A DNA stretch of 64,000 nt from the NCBI RefSeq assembly GCF_900142985.1, contig NZ_LT670849.1, positions 3,853,501 through 3,917,500 on the forward strand, written 5' to 3'. This DNA comes from Bradyrhizobium erythrophlei (lineage in GTDB: Bacteria > Pseudomonadota > Alphaproteobacteria > Rhizobiales > Xanthobacteraceae). The notes below the pieces were generated by a model. It saw only the letters and a list, made by a program, of their open reading frames with translations. It made no database searches and was not told the DNA's origin. Each line of letters begins with the position of its first letter. Position 1 is the stretch's first letter. Below, in pieces: positions 52,149 to 64,000 of the stretch. The position numbers and the translations under genes are program-made.

Positions 52149-52258
52149 AGCCAAATCCTCCAAAGAGCAAGATGGGTATGAGGCACCGGACACAACCGGT
52201 GCCCGTCCTTAAGTCCCTGACCCGTTAAGGCATCGGGGACACCACCTATCGGCGGCAA
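52149..52258 (-). ncRNA. ROSE RNA thermometer of hsp20
   Basis: On the minus strand the leader ends in TTGCTCTTTGGAGGATTTGG directly before CTATG. TTGCT (plus 52166-52170) facing GGAGGA (plus 52156-52161) is the invariant core of ROSE elements, where imperfect pairing masks the SD at low temperature. A second hairpin, GGCACCGG/CCGGTGCC, lies at 52182-52203, and GTCCC/GGGAC further up. It represses hsp20 translation until heat opens it. Recognised by motif. Confidence 0.88.
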
Positions 52259-52264
52259 CGGAAA

Positions 52265-52292
52265 AATAAAAAAATCGATTTTTGGTTTCAAG
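52265..52292 (-). promoter_or_regulatory. Probable RpoH-type promoter of hsp20
   Basis: CTTGAA (plus 52287-52292) is an exact sigma-32-like -35 box on the minus strand; an AT-rich TTTTTAT about 16 bases on (plus 52265-52271) could serve as -10, though it is not the canonical CCCCAT form. The ROSE leader begins just downstream. A 16-bp perfect palindrome GCTAAAAATTTTTAGC lies upstream at 52299-52314. Confidence 0.45.
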
Positions 52293-52370
52293 AGGGCCGC
52301 TAAAAATTTTTAGCCCGGCCGGCTCTGCCCTCAATAAAAAGTTAACGGGAAATGCAGGGACCCTGGTCCG

Positions 52371-52437
52371 GCACGCGAATGGTTTTAATGGTTTCCTTCG
52401 GGCTCCCTGGCGAGCCGTACTTGTTGTCACCATCCCC
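52371..52437 (+). repeat. Second copy of the GCACGCGAATGG dispersed repeat
   Basis: GCACGCGAATGGTTTTAA, then GGTTTCCTTCG, GCTCCCTGG and TTGTTGTCACCATCCCC match 49482-49551 with a handful of substitutions and short indels. It is a truncated copy between hsp20 and the SDR gene. Confidence 0.7.
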
Positions 52438-52450
52438 AGCGTTCGCTGCC

Positions 52451-53203
52451 TCAATGGAAGATTCGTCCAGCGTCGATGACGACGGTCTGGCCGGTCATGG
52501 TCTCGGTGCGGCACATGGTGACCACCATGTCGGCGCAGTCGTCCTTGTCGGCGGGCTTCTTCAGGAGCGAGCTCGCTGCCGAATTCTGGATCTGCTCGGA
52601 CCGGAGGTTCGCTGTCGCGCGCGTGCCGTCCAAGAGACCCGGCGCCACGCAGTTGACCAGCGTCTCCGGCGCCAGCGCCACCGCCATGCAACGCGTCAGA
52701 TGAATGAGCCCCGCCTTGGATACGGCATAAGCGATCGAAGAGCCCATAGGGCTTAAGCCAGCGACCGACGCGATGTTGACGATGCGGCCTTTCCCCTGAG
52801 CCTTCATGACAGGGGCGACCGCCTTGGTCAGAAGCATCGGCCCCGTCAGGTTGGTGGCCATGATCCTTTCCCAGACCTCCAGCGTCAGATCGTCGAGATT
52901 GGCGAAAGGGATCGCGAAATTGTAAGCGGCATCATTGACGAGAATATCCAGGCGGCCGAACGCTTGCGTTACTTCGCCGACCAGCCGATTCACGGCCGCA
53001 CCGTCCGTGATGTCGCAGGCAAACGCTTGAGACTTGATGTGATAACGCGACGCCAGTTCGCCGGCGACGCCTTCCGCCTGCTCGCGGCTGCGCGCGTACA
53101 TGATCGCGACATGCGCGCCCTCCTGCGCAAGGGCGTGGCAGATGCGCTGCCCCAGCCCCCCATTGCCGCCCGTCACCAGTGCCACCGCGCCCTTTAGCTC
53201 CAT
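52451..53203 (-). CDS. SDR-family oxidoreductase
   Basis: A 250-residue short-chain dehydrogenase. TGGNGGLGQRI (residues 11-21) binds the cofactor; NDAAYN replaces the usual NNAG; catalytic Ser lies in NIASVAGLS and the Tyr-Lys pair in IAYAVSKAG. It follows the alpha/beta hydrolase by 18 bases on the same strand; the two probably act in one degradative step. The ATG at 53203 has AAAGGAGAG upstream. Confidence 0.87.
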   Translation of the reverse strand: MELKGAVALVTGGNGGLGQRICHALAQEGAHVAIMYARSREQAEGVAGELASRYHIKSQAFACDITDGAAVNRLVGEVTQAFGRLDILVNDAAYNFAIPFANLDDLTLEVWERIMATNLTGPMLLTKAVAPVMKAQGKGRIVNIASVAGLSPMGSSIAYAVSKAGLIHLTRCMAVALAPETLVNCVAPGLLDGTRATANLRSEQIQNSAASSLLKKPADKDDCADMVVTMCRTETMTGQTVVIDAGRIFH

Positions 53204-53221
53204 CGCTTCTCTCCTTTGATT

Positions 53222-54088
53222 TTAATGAGGCAACACCGACCGCGGATCGCGCGGATTCCAGCGGTTGGCTTCCACCAGCGCGATGAAGCGCTCGACCATT
53301 TCGTTGAACAGCGCCGGCTCTTCCAGATTGAGCACGTGGCCTGATTTCGGAAAGAATGTCAGGCCCGACGCGGGAAGGTGCTTCTTCAGAAACAAACTCG
53401 GTTCCACGCAGGCGTCGTCCTCGTCGCCGCAGATGATCAGCGCCGGCGTCGTCGCCTTGTTGATCGCATCCGCCATCGTATAGATCGAAGGCCGGCCGCC
53501 CTGGAATCCGCGCATGGTGTTGGCCGAGCCTTTTGAGTCGTGGCGGGCCAACGCCGCGTAGAAGTCGGCATGTCCGCGCGGGTCCTTTACCAGGAACGGA
53601 ATTCGCCCCGGCGCCTCTCGCGTCACCTTGGCGACCTCGGCCGAGCCGAGTTTTTCGAACTGATCGGCGGTGTCACGGCAGGTCTTGCGGAAGGTGTCGA
53701 GATTTTCGATGGCAGATCCGGAGCCGACGCCGGCGAGCGTCATCGACAGCAACCGCTCCGGTGCGTTGAGCGCGACCTGCAGCGACGAATAGGAGCCCAT
53801 CGACAGCCCGACGAAATGCGCTTTGGCGATGTTGAGGTGATCGAGGACGGCGAGCGCGTCGGTATAAAAATGCTTGTAGCTGTAGTCGTCCGCCGACGGC
53901 GGCACATCGGAAGGCGTATAGCCGCGCGCCGAATAGGCGATGCAGCGGTGGCCGCGCGAGAAGTAGCGCATCTGCGGCTCCCAATTGGTGTGGTCGGCCG
54001 CGAATTCGTGCACGAACAGGATCGGTGTGCCGCTGCCTGCTTCTTCGTAATAGAGGCGGGTTTTGTCGTTGGCGGTGGCGTAAGGCAT
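53222..54088 (-). CDS. Alpha/beta hydrolase
   Basis: A 288-residue cytoplasmic hydrolase. LFVHEFAADHTNW gives the oxyanion region, GLSMGSYSSLQ the nucleophile elbow (Ser), ICGDEDDACVEP the acid and KSGHVLNLEEP the catalytic His. This is the arrangement of haloperoxidase/enol-lactonase-like esterases; the substrate is unknown. AGGAGAAGGAAGG precedes the ATG at 54088. It is the first gene of a two-gene unit with the SDR. Confidence 0.88.
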   Translation of the reverse strand: MPYATANDKTRLYYEEAGSGTPILFVHEFAADHTNWEPQMRYFSRGHRCIAYSARGYTPSDVPPSADDYSYKHFYTDALAVLDHLNIAKAHFVGLSMGSYSSLQVALNAPERLLSMTLAGVGSGSAIENLDTFRKTCRDTADQFEKLGSAEVAKVTREAPGRIPFLVKDPRGHADFYAALARHDSKGSANTMRGFQGGRPSIYTMADAINKATTPALIICGDEDDACVEPSLFLKKHLPASGLTFFPKSGHVLNLEEPALFNEMVERFIALVEANRWNPRDPRSVLPH

Positions 54089-54354
54089 TCCTTCCTTCTC
54101 CTGTTGTTCTTGTCGTCTCGCGCTCTTCGGCGCGAACGCGTCGCGAGATGAAGTTCGCAGTTAATGCTGATGGCTGCAATGGGGCAACTGCCGTTTCATT
54201 TCCGTCACGAAATCTGCGCGGAATCACCTTCGAACGGCTGGCGGCTTGCCGCATCCCGTCTTGCTGTCGCCACACCGGAATTTTTTTAACGCGCCCGGAA
54301 GCCGGCAGCATCTCGCCGGTGGGCAATGGGGGCGTCAAAAAGGAACAATTGAGT

Positions 54355-55011
54355 ATGCTCCGATCAACTTCGTTTCGACGCTCGCTTGTGGCGTTCGCCC
54401 TGTGCTCGACGGCGTTTGCCGTCTCCGTGACGCCGGCTGCGGCTCGCTCGCATCATCATTCGCGGCGCTTCATCCACGCCCATGACTTCAGCCATCACGC
54501 GCGACGTCACTTCGCCTATCACCGCCCCTCACATCGCATTCGTCACCTGGCGCGACGGTCGCGATGGGACGATCACGTCGCCGCACTGCGGACGCGCCGC
54601 GTCGCGAATGCCTATGCCAGCGTATCGCCGGAGACGTTTACCACCAGTGCTGCAAGCTCGGGCGGCGGGTCTGACCTCGTCATGGAAGCGCGGCATTATC
54701 TCGGTGGCAACCCGACCAGCCGCGGCAGCCTGTGGTGCGCGCGCTTTATGAATTTGGTGCTGGCGCGCACCGGCCATCGCGGCACCGGCTCGGATATGGC
54801 GAGTTCGTTTGCGAGCTACGGCCATCGCGTATCGGGTCCGGAGGTCGGCGCGATCGCGGTGATGGGCCGTCGCGGCGGCGGCCATGTCGGAATCATCACC
54901 GGCATCGACCGGAACGGCAATCCGATCATGATCTCGGGCAATAACGGCAACCGGGTGAAGGAGGCGCCGATCTCGCGCGGCCGGATCTACGCTTACGTGA
55001 TGCCGAACTAA
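54355..55011 (+). CDS. TIGR02594-like secreted NlpC/CHAP-type peptidase, His-rich
   Basis: A 218-residue protein with a signal peptide (residues 1-30), then a striking His/Arg-rich segment (about 33-74, twelve or more His), then a cysteine amidase domain: catalytic C128 in SLWCARFMN and His177 in GGGHVGIITG. The domain fits the TIGR02594/CHAP group that trims peptidoglycan. The His-rich part might bind metal or be a flexible linker. ATG at 54355 follows AGGAAC. Confidence 0.8.
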   Translation: MLRSTSFRRSLVAFALCSTAFAVSVTPAAARSHHHSRRFIHAHDFSHHARRHFAYHRPSHRIRHLARRSRWDDHVAALRTRRVANAYASVSPETFTTSAASSGGGSDLVMEARHYLGGNPTSRGSLWCARFMNLVLARTGHRGTGSDMASSFASYGHRVSGPEVGAIAVMGRRGGGHVGIITGIDRNGNPIMISGNNGNRVKEAPISRGRIYAYVMPN

Positions 55012-55047
55012 GGCCTGCACCCGCCACGTTATTGCAGCGGCTTTGGT

Positions 55048-55172
55048 TCCCCGGACGCAGCGCAGCGTGTGAACGGTGCGCTGCTGATCCGGGGTCCATG
55101 GCAAGTTTTGTCGCCGTTCACCCAGGTCCCGGCTCTGCGAAGCAGCGTTACACGCTGCATCGCGTCCGGGAC
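55048..55172. repeat. Two adjacent GC-rich palindromes
   Basis: CCCCGGAcgcagcgcagc (from 55049) pairs with gcgctgctgaTCCGGGG (to 55094), and GTCCCGGctctgcg (from 55126) pairs with cgcgTCCGGGAC (to 55172), each with related inner arms (GCAGCGTTACACGCTGC). The element lies between convergent genes and looks like a common Bradyrhizobium intergenic repeat. Confidence 0.7.
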
Positions 55173-55204
55173 ACGAGGAACCGCGCGTCGGGACACTCCC
55201 GCCG

Positions 55205-55978
55205 CTACACCAGGACCGGCTCCTCGGCGTCAACCTCGTCACCGACGCGAAGCGTGCCGGGTGTAATCACCTCGGCATAGATGCCGCAATCGGCATGGCC
55301 GAGCCGGCGTTGCAACGTGTTCGGGATTTCGAGATCGCGGAGCGCGGTGTCGGGATCGACGTTGACGGCGGCGCAGCGCTTGATCCGCTTGACCACCTTC
55401 AGGCGGACATCGCCGATTGCAAGCGTGCGGTCGAGCAGGTCGAATTCATGCCAGGCCGGCCAGCCCGTGACGTGCATGTTGGCGCGAAACCGCAAGGGAT
55501 GGACGGCCCAGTCGACGAAGCCTTCGACGGCGGCCACGCTTGCAAGATTGATGATCGAGACGACCTTGCGGGCGACGTCCGAAAAGCTGTGGCCGTCCGC
55601 CGACAGCACCTTCGGCGGGCCCTTGAGGTCGCTGGCAAAATTCGCCGTGAAGAATTGCTCGATGGCGGCGCGCCCCTCCGCCGTCTCCAGGTCGCCGCGC
55701 GCGGCCACCTCGCCATCGCTTCGAATGGTCAGGCTGTGGGAGCGATCGTCGAAATGGGTCTTGAGTGCCGCCAGGCGCTCATTGCGCATCAGCATCAGGA
55801 ACTGGGATTTGGGCAGCCAGGCGGGCGCCTTGGGGTCGAAACCGCTCGGGCCGTTTTCGATGGCGTAGCGCCGGTCGGCCGGAAAAGTCTCCCCGGTACC
55901 GAGGGCGACTTCGGTGAGGGGCTCCGGCGAGAGACCCTTGACGGGATAGCGGTAAAGGCCGGTGATTTGTGCGGGCAT
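55205..55978 (-). CDS. MOSC domain protein (beta-barrel N-terminus)
   Basis: A 257-residue protein with the MOSC N-terminal beta-barrel (ITGLYRYPVKGLSPEPL) and the C-terminal MOSC fold, including FRANMHVTGWPAWHEFDLL and KRIKRCAAVNVDPDT with the conserved Cys. MOSC proteins bind the molybdenum cofactor or carry sulfur and include amidoxime-reducing and YiiM-like enzymes. ATG 55978 is chosen; the earlier frame is basic read-through. It is divergent from clpB. Confidence 0.85.
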   Translation of the reverse strand: MPAQITGLYRYPVKGLSPEPLTEVALGTGETFPADRRYAIENGPSGFDPKAPAWLPKSQFLMLMRNERLAALKTHFDDRSHSLTIRSDGEVAARGDLETAEGRAAIEQFFTANFASDLKGPPKVLSADGHSFSDVARKVVSIINLASVAAVEGFVDWAVHPLRFRANMHVTGWPAWHEFDLLDRTLAIGDVRLKVVKRIKRCAAVNVDPDTALRDLEIPNTLQRRLGHADCGIYAEVITPGTLRVGDEVDAEEPVLV

Positions 55979-56215
55979 GCGCTTGTTCTTAAGGGATTTT
56001 CGCCCCCGTATCTGCCGCACACGAATTTGTGAAAACGCCTCTTCCGTTTGTCCGGGGCGCTTCCCACATTTGCCTCAAGCCGGCGTGAGCGTGAGCCAGC
56101 GCTGGTGACGGCCCGTGTCCGGTTGAGGAACGTCAATGCGGCGCACGGAACCCCAATGAAGATGCCGTTGCTATGCCTTTTCAGGGTAGCTTTGGCATGC
56201 CGAGGGAAGTGACGA

Positions 56216-58855
<2,640 letters not shown>

Positions 58856-58863
58856 GAGCCTAT

Positions 58864-58952
58864 CCGGTTTTGATTAAATCAGAACCGGACTCTAGATTCT
58901 TGTTTGACGCGTTTTCTTCACGCGAACCGGTATCCACTTCGCTCGAAAACGC
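58864..58952. repeat. Intergenic palindromic repeat after clpB
   Basis: CCGGTTTTGA/TCAGAACCGG at 58864-58888 is followed by GCGTTTTC (58909-58916) paired with GAAAACGC (58945-58952). The sequence between (ACGCGAACCGGTATCC) is familiar from other Bradyrhizobium intergenic regions. It lies just upstream of the terminator. Confidence 0.6.
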
Positions 58953-58959
58953 TCTGGCA

Positions 58960-58988
58960 AAAACGGCCCCGCATTGCGGGGCCGTTTT
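58960..58988. terminator. Bidirectional intrinsic terminator, clpB and M23 peptidase
   Basis: AAAACGGCCCCGC at 58960-58972 and GCGGGGCCGTTTT at 58976-58988 form a perfect 13-bp stem with loop ATT and flanking A/T runs on both strands. It lies between the convergent stops of clpB and the M23 gene. Confidence 0.92.
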
Positions 58989-59019
58989 CATAGCGGATTG
59001 GGATGGTCGAGGCTAACCC

Positions 59020-61068
59020 TCAGCGGGTCGTGAGCTGCACCGGGCCGCCGCTCGCATCCGAGATGCGGGCGCCGCGTCCGGTCATCATGCCGTCGAGGCG
59101 ATCGCGTTCCTTCTCGAAGCTCGTGAGCATGCCGCCTTCCAGCGAACGGCCGCGCGGCAGCTTCACGCGCATCGGGTCGACGAAGCGGCCGTTGACCAGG
59201 ATTTCGTAGTGGACGTGGGCGCCGGTCGATTGTCCGGTCGAACCGACGAAGCCGATGACCTGGCCCTGACGCACCCGCTTGCCGGGTTCCAGGCCCTTGG
59301 CGAAAGCAGACATGTGGCCGTAGGCGGTCTCATAGCCATTGTTGTGCTTGAGCTTGACGTATTTGCCGTAGCCGCCTTCCCAGCCCGCGGTTTCGACCAC
59401 GCCGTTGCCCGAGGCGAAGATCGGCGTGCCGTAGGCGGTGGCCCAGTCGACGCCGGTGTGCATCTTCACGTAACCTAGGATCGGGTGGCGGCGGCTGCCG
59501 AAGCCGGAGCGCATGATGGCGTTGTTGACGGGCTTGCGGACCAGGAACTTCTTCGCGCTCTTGCCGGTCTCGTCGTAGAAGTCGACCACGGCATCGTCGG
59601 GGGTCTGGAAGCGGTAGTATTTCTTGGTTTCGCCGCCGACGGTGAGCGAGGCGAACAGCACTTCCGATTTTTCGGTGTTGTTGTTGCCTTCTTCTTCGCC
59701 GGCGAAGAACACGTCGAAGGAGTCTCCCGGCTGCACCTTGCGCTGGAAGTCGACGTCGTAGGAATAGATGCGGATCATGTCCTCGATGACGTTGGCCGGC
59801 ACCTTGTTGCGCAGCGCGGTCTCGTAAATGCTTTGATAGAGGCGGACGCCGGTTCCATCATCATCGTCGTCGTCATTGCCGCTGTTATCGGCGGTATCGG
59901 TGACGGTGTTGATGCTGGTGACGTCGACGGCGACGTATTTGCCGAGGTCGGACAGCGCGGCGACGGCTTCGACCGAGGAATCGTTGGCGACCATCACGCG
60001 GGAGGGCACAAGCCGCTGGCCGGGACCTGCCGGCGCCATCAGGATTCGGAGTTTCTGGCCTTCCTTCAGGCCGCCGTCGCGGCCGCGCGCGCCGAGCATC
60101 GAGGCGATCGCCTTGGCTTCCTCGGGCGTGGCGCCCTGATCGCGCATGATCGAGGTGACGGTGTCGCCCTTCTTGACGACGTGAACGCGCTCGCCGGTCG
60201 GATTGCCGCCGGTGATCTGGTCCTTGGTCTTCGGTAGCAGCGTGACGTTCTCTGGGACCACCCGGGTTTCAAAGCCGGCATAGGGGTCGGACACGTTGCC
60301 TTCGGTGGCGTAGGCCAGCTTGATGCCGCCGGTGGCGCCGCCGACATCGGCCGTGGCATTGGCGAGGGCTGCATATTTCACGCCGCCGCTGGCGTGCCAG
60401 CTCGAGGCGTCGCGTACCCGCAATGTAATCTCGTCGAGCGAAATGTTTGCGGCGATCTTGGCCTTGGGCAGGACCGGCGCGAGATCCTTGGTGACGAACG
60501 ACACCTCGGCATCGGGCTCGGCGGCGTCGGGATTGTTCGGATCGTCGCTAGCCGCCGGCGCGCTGGTGCCGACATCGCTCAGCATGCGCTGGGCGTTGAA
60601 GGGCGGGATCTTGGCGGACAGGTCGCTGGTCGTCATCGACAGGTTGCCGGAGATGCGGATGAAGGGCCGCACCCGCATTACGTCGCGGTTGCCGACCCGC
60701 GTCACCGTCGAAACCCGCACCACGTTGCGCGCGGCGCTGGCCTCGCCCGGCGGCGGCAGGCGATCGCTCTTATGAAGGCTCGCGGTGCGGTCGTTGGCGC
60801 CGAAAGCGCCGCGCAAGGTGCCTTCGACCCGCTCGGGGATCTTGGCAAAGGTCATTTCGCCGTCGAGCGACGCAAAAACGGCGCCGCCGATCAAGGCTGC
60901 GCCGCACAGACCCGTCAGAATGGTGCCGCTAAACCACTGAACAGAGACGCGGCGGCGGTCGATTACCGCGGCCTCAGTGCCGTCAACCGAAAGCGGCGGC
61001 TCGTGGCCAAGGTCGATGACCCCGGCGTCGCGCCCGTATCCGCCCCCGCGTGACGTCCTGTGGCTCAA
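59020..61068 (-). CDS. M23-family metallopeptidase with membrane anchor
   Basis: A 682-residue envelope protein. A cytoplasmic N-terminus, one membrane helix (WFSGTILTGLCGAALIGGAVF), a long periplasmic stalk, a LysM-like or OapA-like region (HVVKKGDTVTSIMRDQG) and a C-terminal M23 domain. Zinc ligands are visible as HTGVDWA and HVHYE; GSRRHPILGYVKMHTG is the family entry motif. It cleaves peptidoglycan cross-links or activates amidases. The best start is TTG at 61068 after GGGGGGAT; the ATG frame to 61212 has no signal. Confidence 0.88.
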   Translation of the reverse strand: MSHRTSRGGGYGRDAGVIDLGHEPPLSVDGTEAAVIDRRRVSVQWFSGTILTGLCGAALIGGAVFASLDGEMTFAKIPERVEGTLRGAFGANDRTASLHKSDRLPPPGEASAARNVVRVSTVTRVGNRDVMRVRPFIRISGNLSMTTSDLSAKIPPFNAQRMLSDVGTSAPAASDDPNNPDAAEPDAEVSFVTKDLAPVLPKAKIAANISLDEITLRVRDASSWHASGGVKYAALANATADVGGATGGIKLAYATEGNVSDPYAGFETRVVPENVTLLPKTKDQITGGNPTGERVHVVKKGDTVTSIMRDQGATPEEAKAIASMLGARGRDGGLKEGQKLRILMAPAGPGQRLVPSRVMVANDSSVEAVAALSDLGKYVAVDVTSINTVTDTADNSGNDDDDDDGTGVRLYQSIYETALRNKVPANVIEDMIRIYSYDVDFQRKVQPGDSFDVFFAGEEEGNNNTEKSEVLFASLTVGGETKKYYRFQTPDDAVVDFYDETGKSAKKFLVRKPVNNAIMRSGFGSRRHPILGYVKMHTGVDWATAYGTPIFASGNGVVETAGWEGGYGKYVKLKHNNGYETAYGHMSAFAKGLEPGKRVRQGQVIGFVGSTGQSTGAHVHYEILVNGRFVDPMRVKLPRGRSLEGGMLTSFEKERDRLDGMMTGRGARISDASGGPVQLTTR

Positions 61069-61465
61069 ACCGCCATCCCCCCAAATTCCATCGACATTCG
61101 ACGAGATCCCTCGGTCGTCCTGAAACCCGCAAAAACCCCCGGAGGGGGACGGGAGCGCGGCGTACCGCACGATCTTTGCGACAACGAGCCGAAAGCACGG
61201 CCGAAATCGCACCTGTTAATAGTGTGGAAATCTCTTCGAAGTCTTTCGTCCGCGTGAAAGGGGCGACAGCCTCATGGGTGATCCTCGCCTCTTTCTGGCT
61301 CTTGTACCGCCCGCGACCCCCACTGGTATCAAGCGATTCAATGCCCAAGTATGCCAGAACGTCGTAGGATTGTGGCTCAAGTACGGCGCGAAACCCTTAA
61401 AAAAACAGGGCTTGGCGCCGACTCAAAATTCTCGATCCGATGCGACGATTTCTTGACATCAGGCG

Positions 61466-61495
61466 TTGACAACGCCGATGGGGCGGGCCTATAAA
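61466..61495 (+). promoter_or_regulatory. rRNA operon promoter
   Basis: TTGACA at 61466-61471 and TATAAA at 61490-61495 are separated by 18 bases, near-consensus for the housekeeping sigma factor and unusually strong for this GC-rich genome. It lies 450 bases before 16S. The stretch 61069-61465 shows no gene. A further TTGACA at 61453 has no matching -10. Confidence 0.75.
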
Positions 61496-61719
61496 CCGCC
61501 CACTGAGCGCGGCGCTGCATTGGCCCTCGGCCAAGGCATTTGTTCGTGCCTGTAAGCTCCTCACTGAGATGAGTGAATCAACAGCCGGTGGAAACCGGTT
61601 GTCATTTGTCGTCGAGTGAGATGTTTGAAACCCTTCGTTGAAGGGTCTCGGACTTGGGCGAAGCTCCCTGAACAAGGGAGAGGGGTTTTCGGGCCCCGGG
61701 CTGTTTGACAAGTGAAGAT

Positions 61720-61743
61720 GAAGAAAGAGAAACGTGGACGGCG
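61720..61743 (+). other. 16S precursor processing stem, 5' strand
   Basis: GAAGAAAGAGAAACG at 61720-61734 is the exact complement of CGTTTCTCTTTCTTC at 63545-63559 in the spacer, and GACGGCG at 61737-61743 complements CGCCGTC at 63536-63542. The 22 pairs enclose the whole 16S gene, as for an RNase III processing stem. The leader from 61500 to 61945 holds no gene. Confidence 0.8.
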
Positions 61744-61945
61744 GAGTCCTTGCGGATCTCGACCCGGATGAAGGTCTTGTGCTTTCAGCCATCGAGATCG
61801 GACGAAAGACTTCGGCGGTACACGTTTTAAAGGTTACACCATCGTTGCCCGCGATGTGAATCGCAGGCGGCTTGTTGGCTTCGGCTGACAAAGAATGGTG
61901 GGACCTCGTCAAACGTTGTGATCAGCCGGTTTAAAGTTTCAAGTC

Positions 61946-63442
<1,497 letters not shown>

Positions 63443-63646
63443 GATCCTTCAGAGAGTTCACGCTCACTATCGGATCGTTTTAGAAACATCAGGGGCCAGC
63501 AATTTCAGGATTGTTGAGCTCCATTGGCGGGATTTCGCCGTCTTCGTTTCTCTTTCTTCGCGGACGAACACGCGCCAGGGGCTTAGCGCTTGTGCGACGC
63601 ATCCGGCGCCAGCCGGCTGCGCGCATATCCATGCCCCTCGTGTCAG

Positions 63647-63723
63647 GGGCTTGTAGCTCAGTTGGTTAGAGCGCGCGCTTGATAAGCGTGAGGTCGGAAG
63701 TTCAAGTCTTCCCAGGCCCACCA
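63647..63723 (+). tRNA. tRNA-Ile (anticodon GAT)
   Basis: A 77-nt tRNA in the 16S-23S spacer. Acceptor GGGCTTG pairs with CAGGCCC; the anticodon loop TTGATAA gives GAT; CCA is encoded. Position after 16S is standard. Confidence 0.97.
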
Positions 63724-63815
63724 GCCTTCGCGCCTCCAGCGCTTCGGCTAGGCAAGCCTCCCCAGAGGAAGGCTGCTGCGCCGTAGCCCTCTGGGCGAAG
63801 GCGAGCATGACAAGG
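63724..63815. repeat. Spacer palindromic repeat after tRNA-Ile
   Basis: GCCTTCGCGCCTCCAGCGCTTC to GGGCGAAGGCGAG (given in part) forms imperfect inverted repeats around a central CCTCCCCAGAGGAAGG. A related copy starts right after tRNA-Ala. Possibly spacer structure or inserted repeat. Confidence 0.5.
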
Positions 63816-63845
63816 CGCACTGACGAGCATTCGTCTTCTGGTTAC

Positions 63846-63921
63846 GGGGCCATAGCTCAGCTGGGAGAGCGCGTGCTTTGCAAGCATGAGGTCGTCGGTT
63901 CGATCCCGTCTGGCTCCACCA
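63846..63921 (+). tRNA. tRNA-Ala (anticodon TGC)
   Basis: A 76-nt tRNA. GGGGCCA pairs with TGGCTCC; the anticodon stem-loop TGCTTTGCAAGCA gives TGC; CCA is encoded. It is the second spacer tRNA; 23S would begin beyond the window. Confidence 0.97.
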
Positions 63922-64000
63922 GCCTTCGCTGGCTGAAGCCAGCTACGGCTCGGCAAGCCGGCAGCGAAGGCTGCCACGCCGAAGCCTTGGCGCAGGCGGG
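63922..64000. repeat. Spacer palindromic repeat after tRNA-Ala (runs off the window)
   Basis: GCCTTCGCTGGCTGAAGCC pairs with later GGCAGCGAAGGCTGCC and GCCGAAGCCTTGGCG; the opening GCCTTCGC and the GGCAAGCC core match the element after tRNA-Ile. The element is cut by the right edge. Confidence 0.5.

Noticed and set aside
56121..56157. Sigma-32 promoter for clpB (GGTTGAGG ... CCCCAAT)
   Set aside because: The spacing of about 22 bases is too long for a heat-shock promoter.
63702..63977. 91-residue minus-strand frame containing RRDRTDDLMLAKHALSQL
   Set aside because: A well-known artefact: the antisense translation of tRNA-Ala and its flank, often mis-annotated.

Overview
The window is a stretch of chromosome from a Bradyrhizobium-type alphaproteobacterium. 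The 16S rRNA gene at the right end has a Bradyrhizobium-like sequence, the DNA is GC-rich with long antisense open frames, and the gene order (tlpA/argH/lptM/lysA, ftsE/ftsX, SAM-II-metX-metW, a ROSE-controlled hsp20) is that of the Nitrobacteraceae. These taxonomic statements come from recognition, not from a database search.

Left edge (1-3.9 kb): the end of an integrated element. A tyrosine integrase lies just downstream of the 3' end of a tRNA-Leu(CAA) gene. The cargo includes a TetR regulator divergent from an MBL-fold hydrolase across a perfect 22-bp palindrome, the start of an alpha/beta hydrolase and a probable gene remnant. From 4 to 14.7 kb: dsbB, an AbrB-family membrane protein, a 14-bp tandem repeat, small secreted proteins including a tandem paralog pair, an LrgA/LrgB pair, a TSUP permease, a DsbA-like protein, an SDR, an esterase coupled to an HtrA-like protein that lacks its catalytic triad, a 50-residue membrane protein and an HNH nuclease. 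From 14.7 to 24.7 kb: a ClC transporter, a DUF2855/flavin monooxygenase/NHL-repeat cluster, an AlkA-like glycosylase, GluQ, a sensorless hybrid kinase, a YihY protein and a HIG1-type protein.

Middle (24.7-48.9 kb): mostly housekeeping. A cobalamin adenosyltransferase has an unusually structured leader with two mutually exclusive foldings. Then come etfB-etfA-hydroxyacyl-CoA dehydrogenase, a fumarylacetoacetase-family enzyme, tlpA divergent from argH, and lptM-lysA. An envelope and division cluster follows (DUF4175 protein, CpdR-like regulator, zinc-ribbon protein, ftsE, ftsX, a YdcF-like protein, plsC), then a chorismate mutase-hisC-tyrC operon and metX-metW behind a SAM-II riboswitch with its own terminator.

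Right end (48.9-64 kb): a repeat-rich kilobase, a lytic transglycosylase, three small conserved or possible genes beside hsp20 with its ROSE thermometer, an SDR/hydrolase pair, a His-rich CHAP-like protein, a MOSC protein, clpB, a large M23 peptidase, and the start of an rRNA operon (promoter, leader, 16S, tRNA-Ile, tRNA-Ala). Intergenic palindromic repeats of several families are scattered through the right half.
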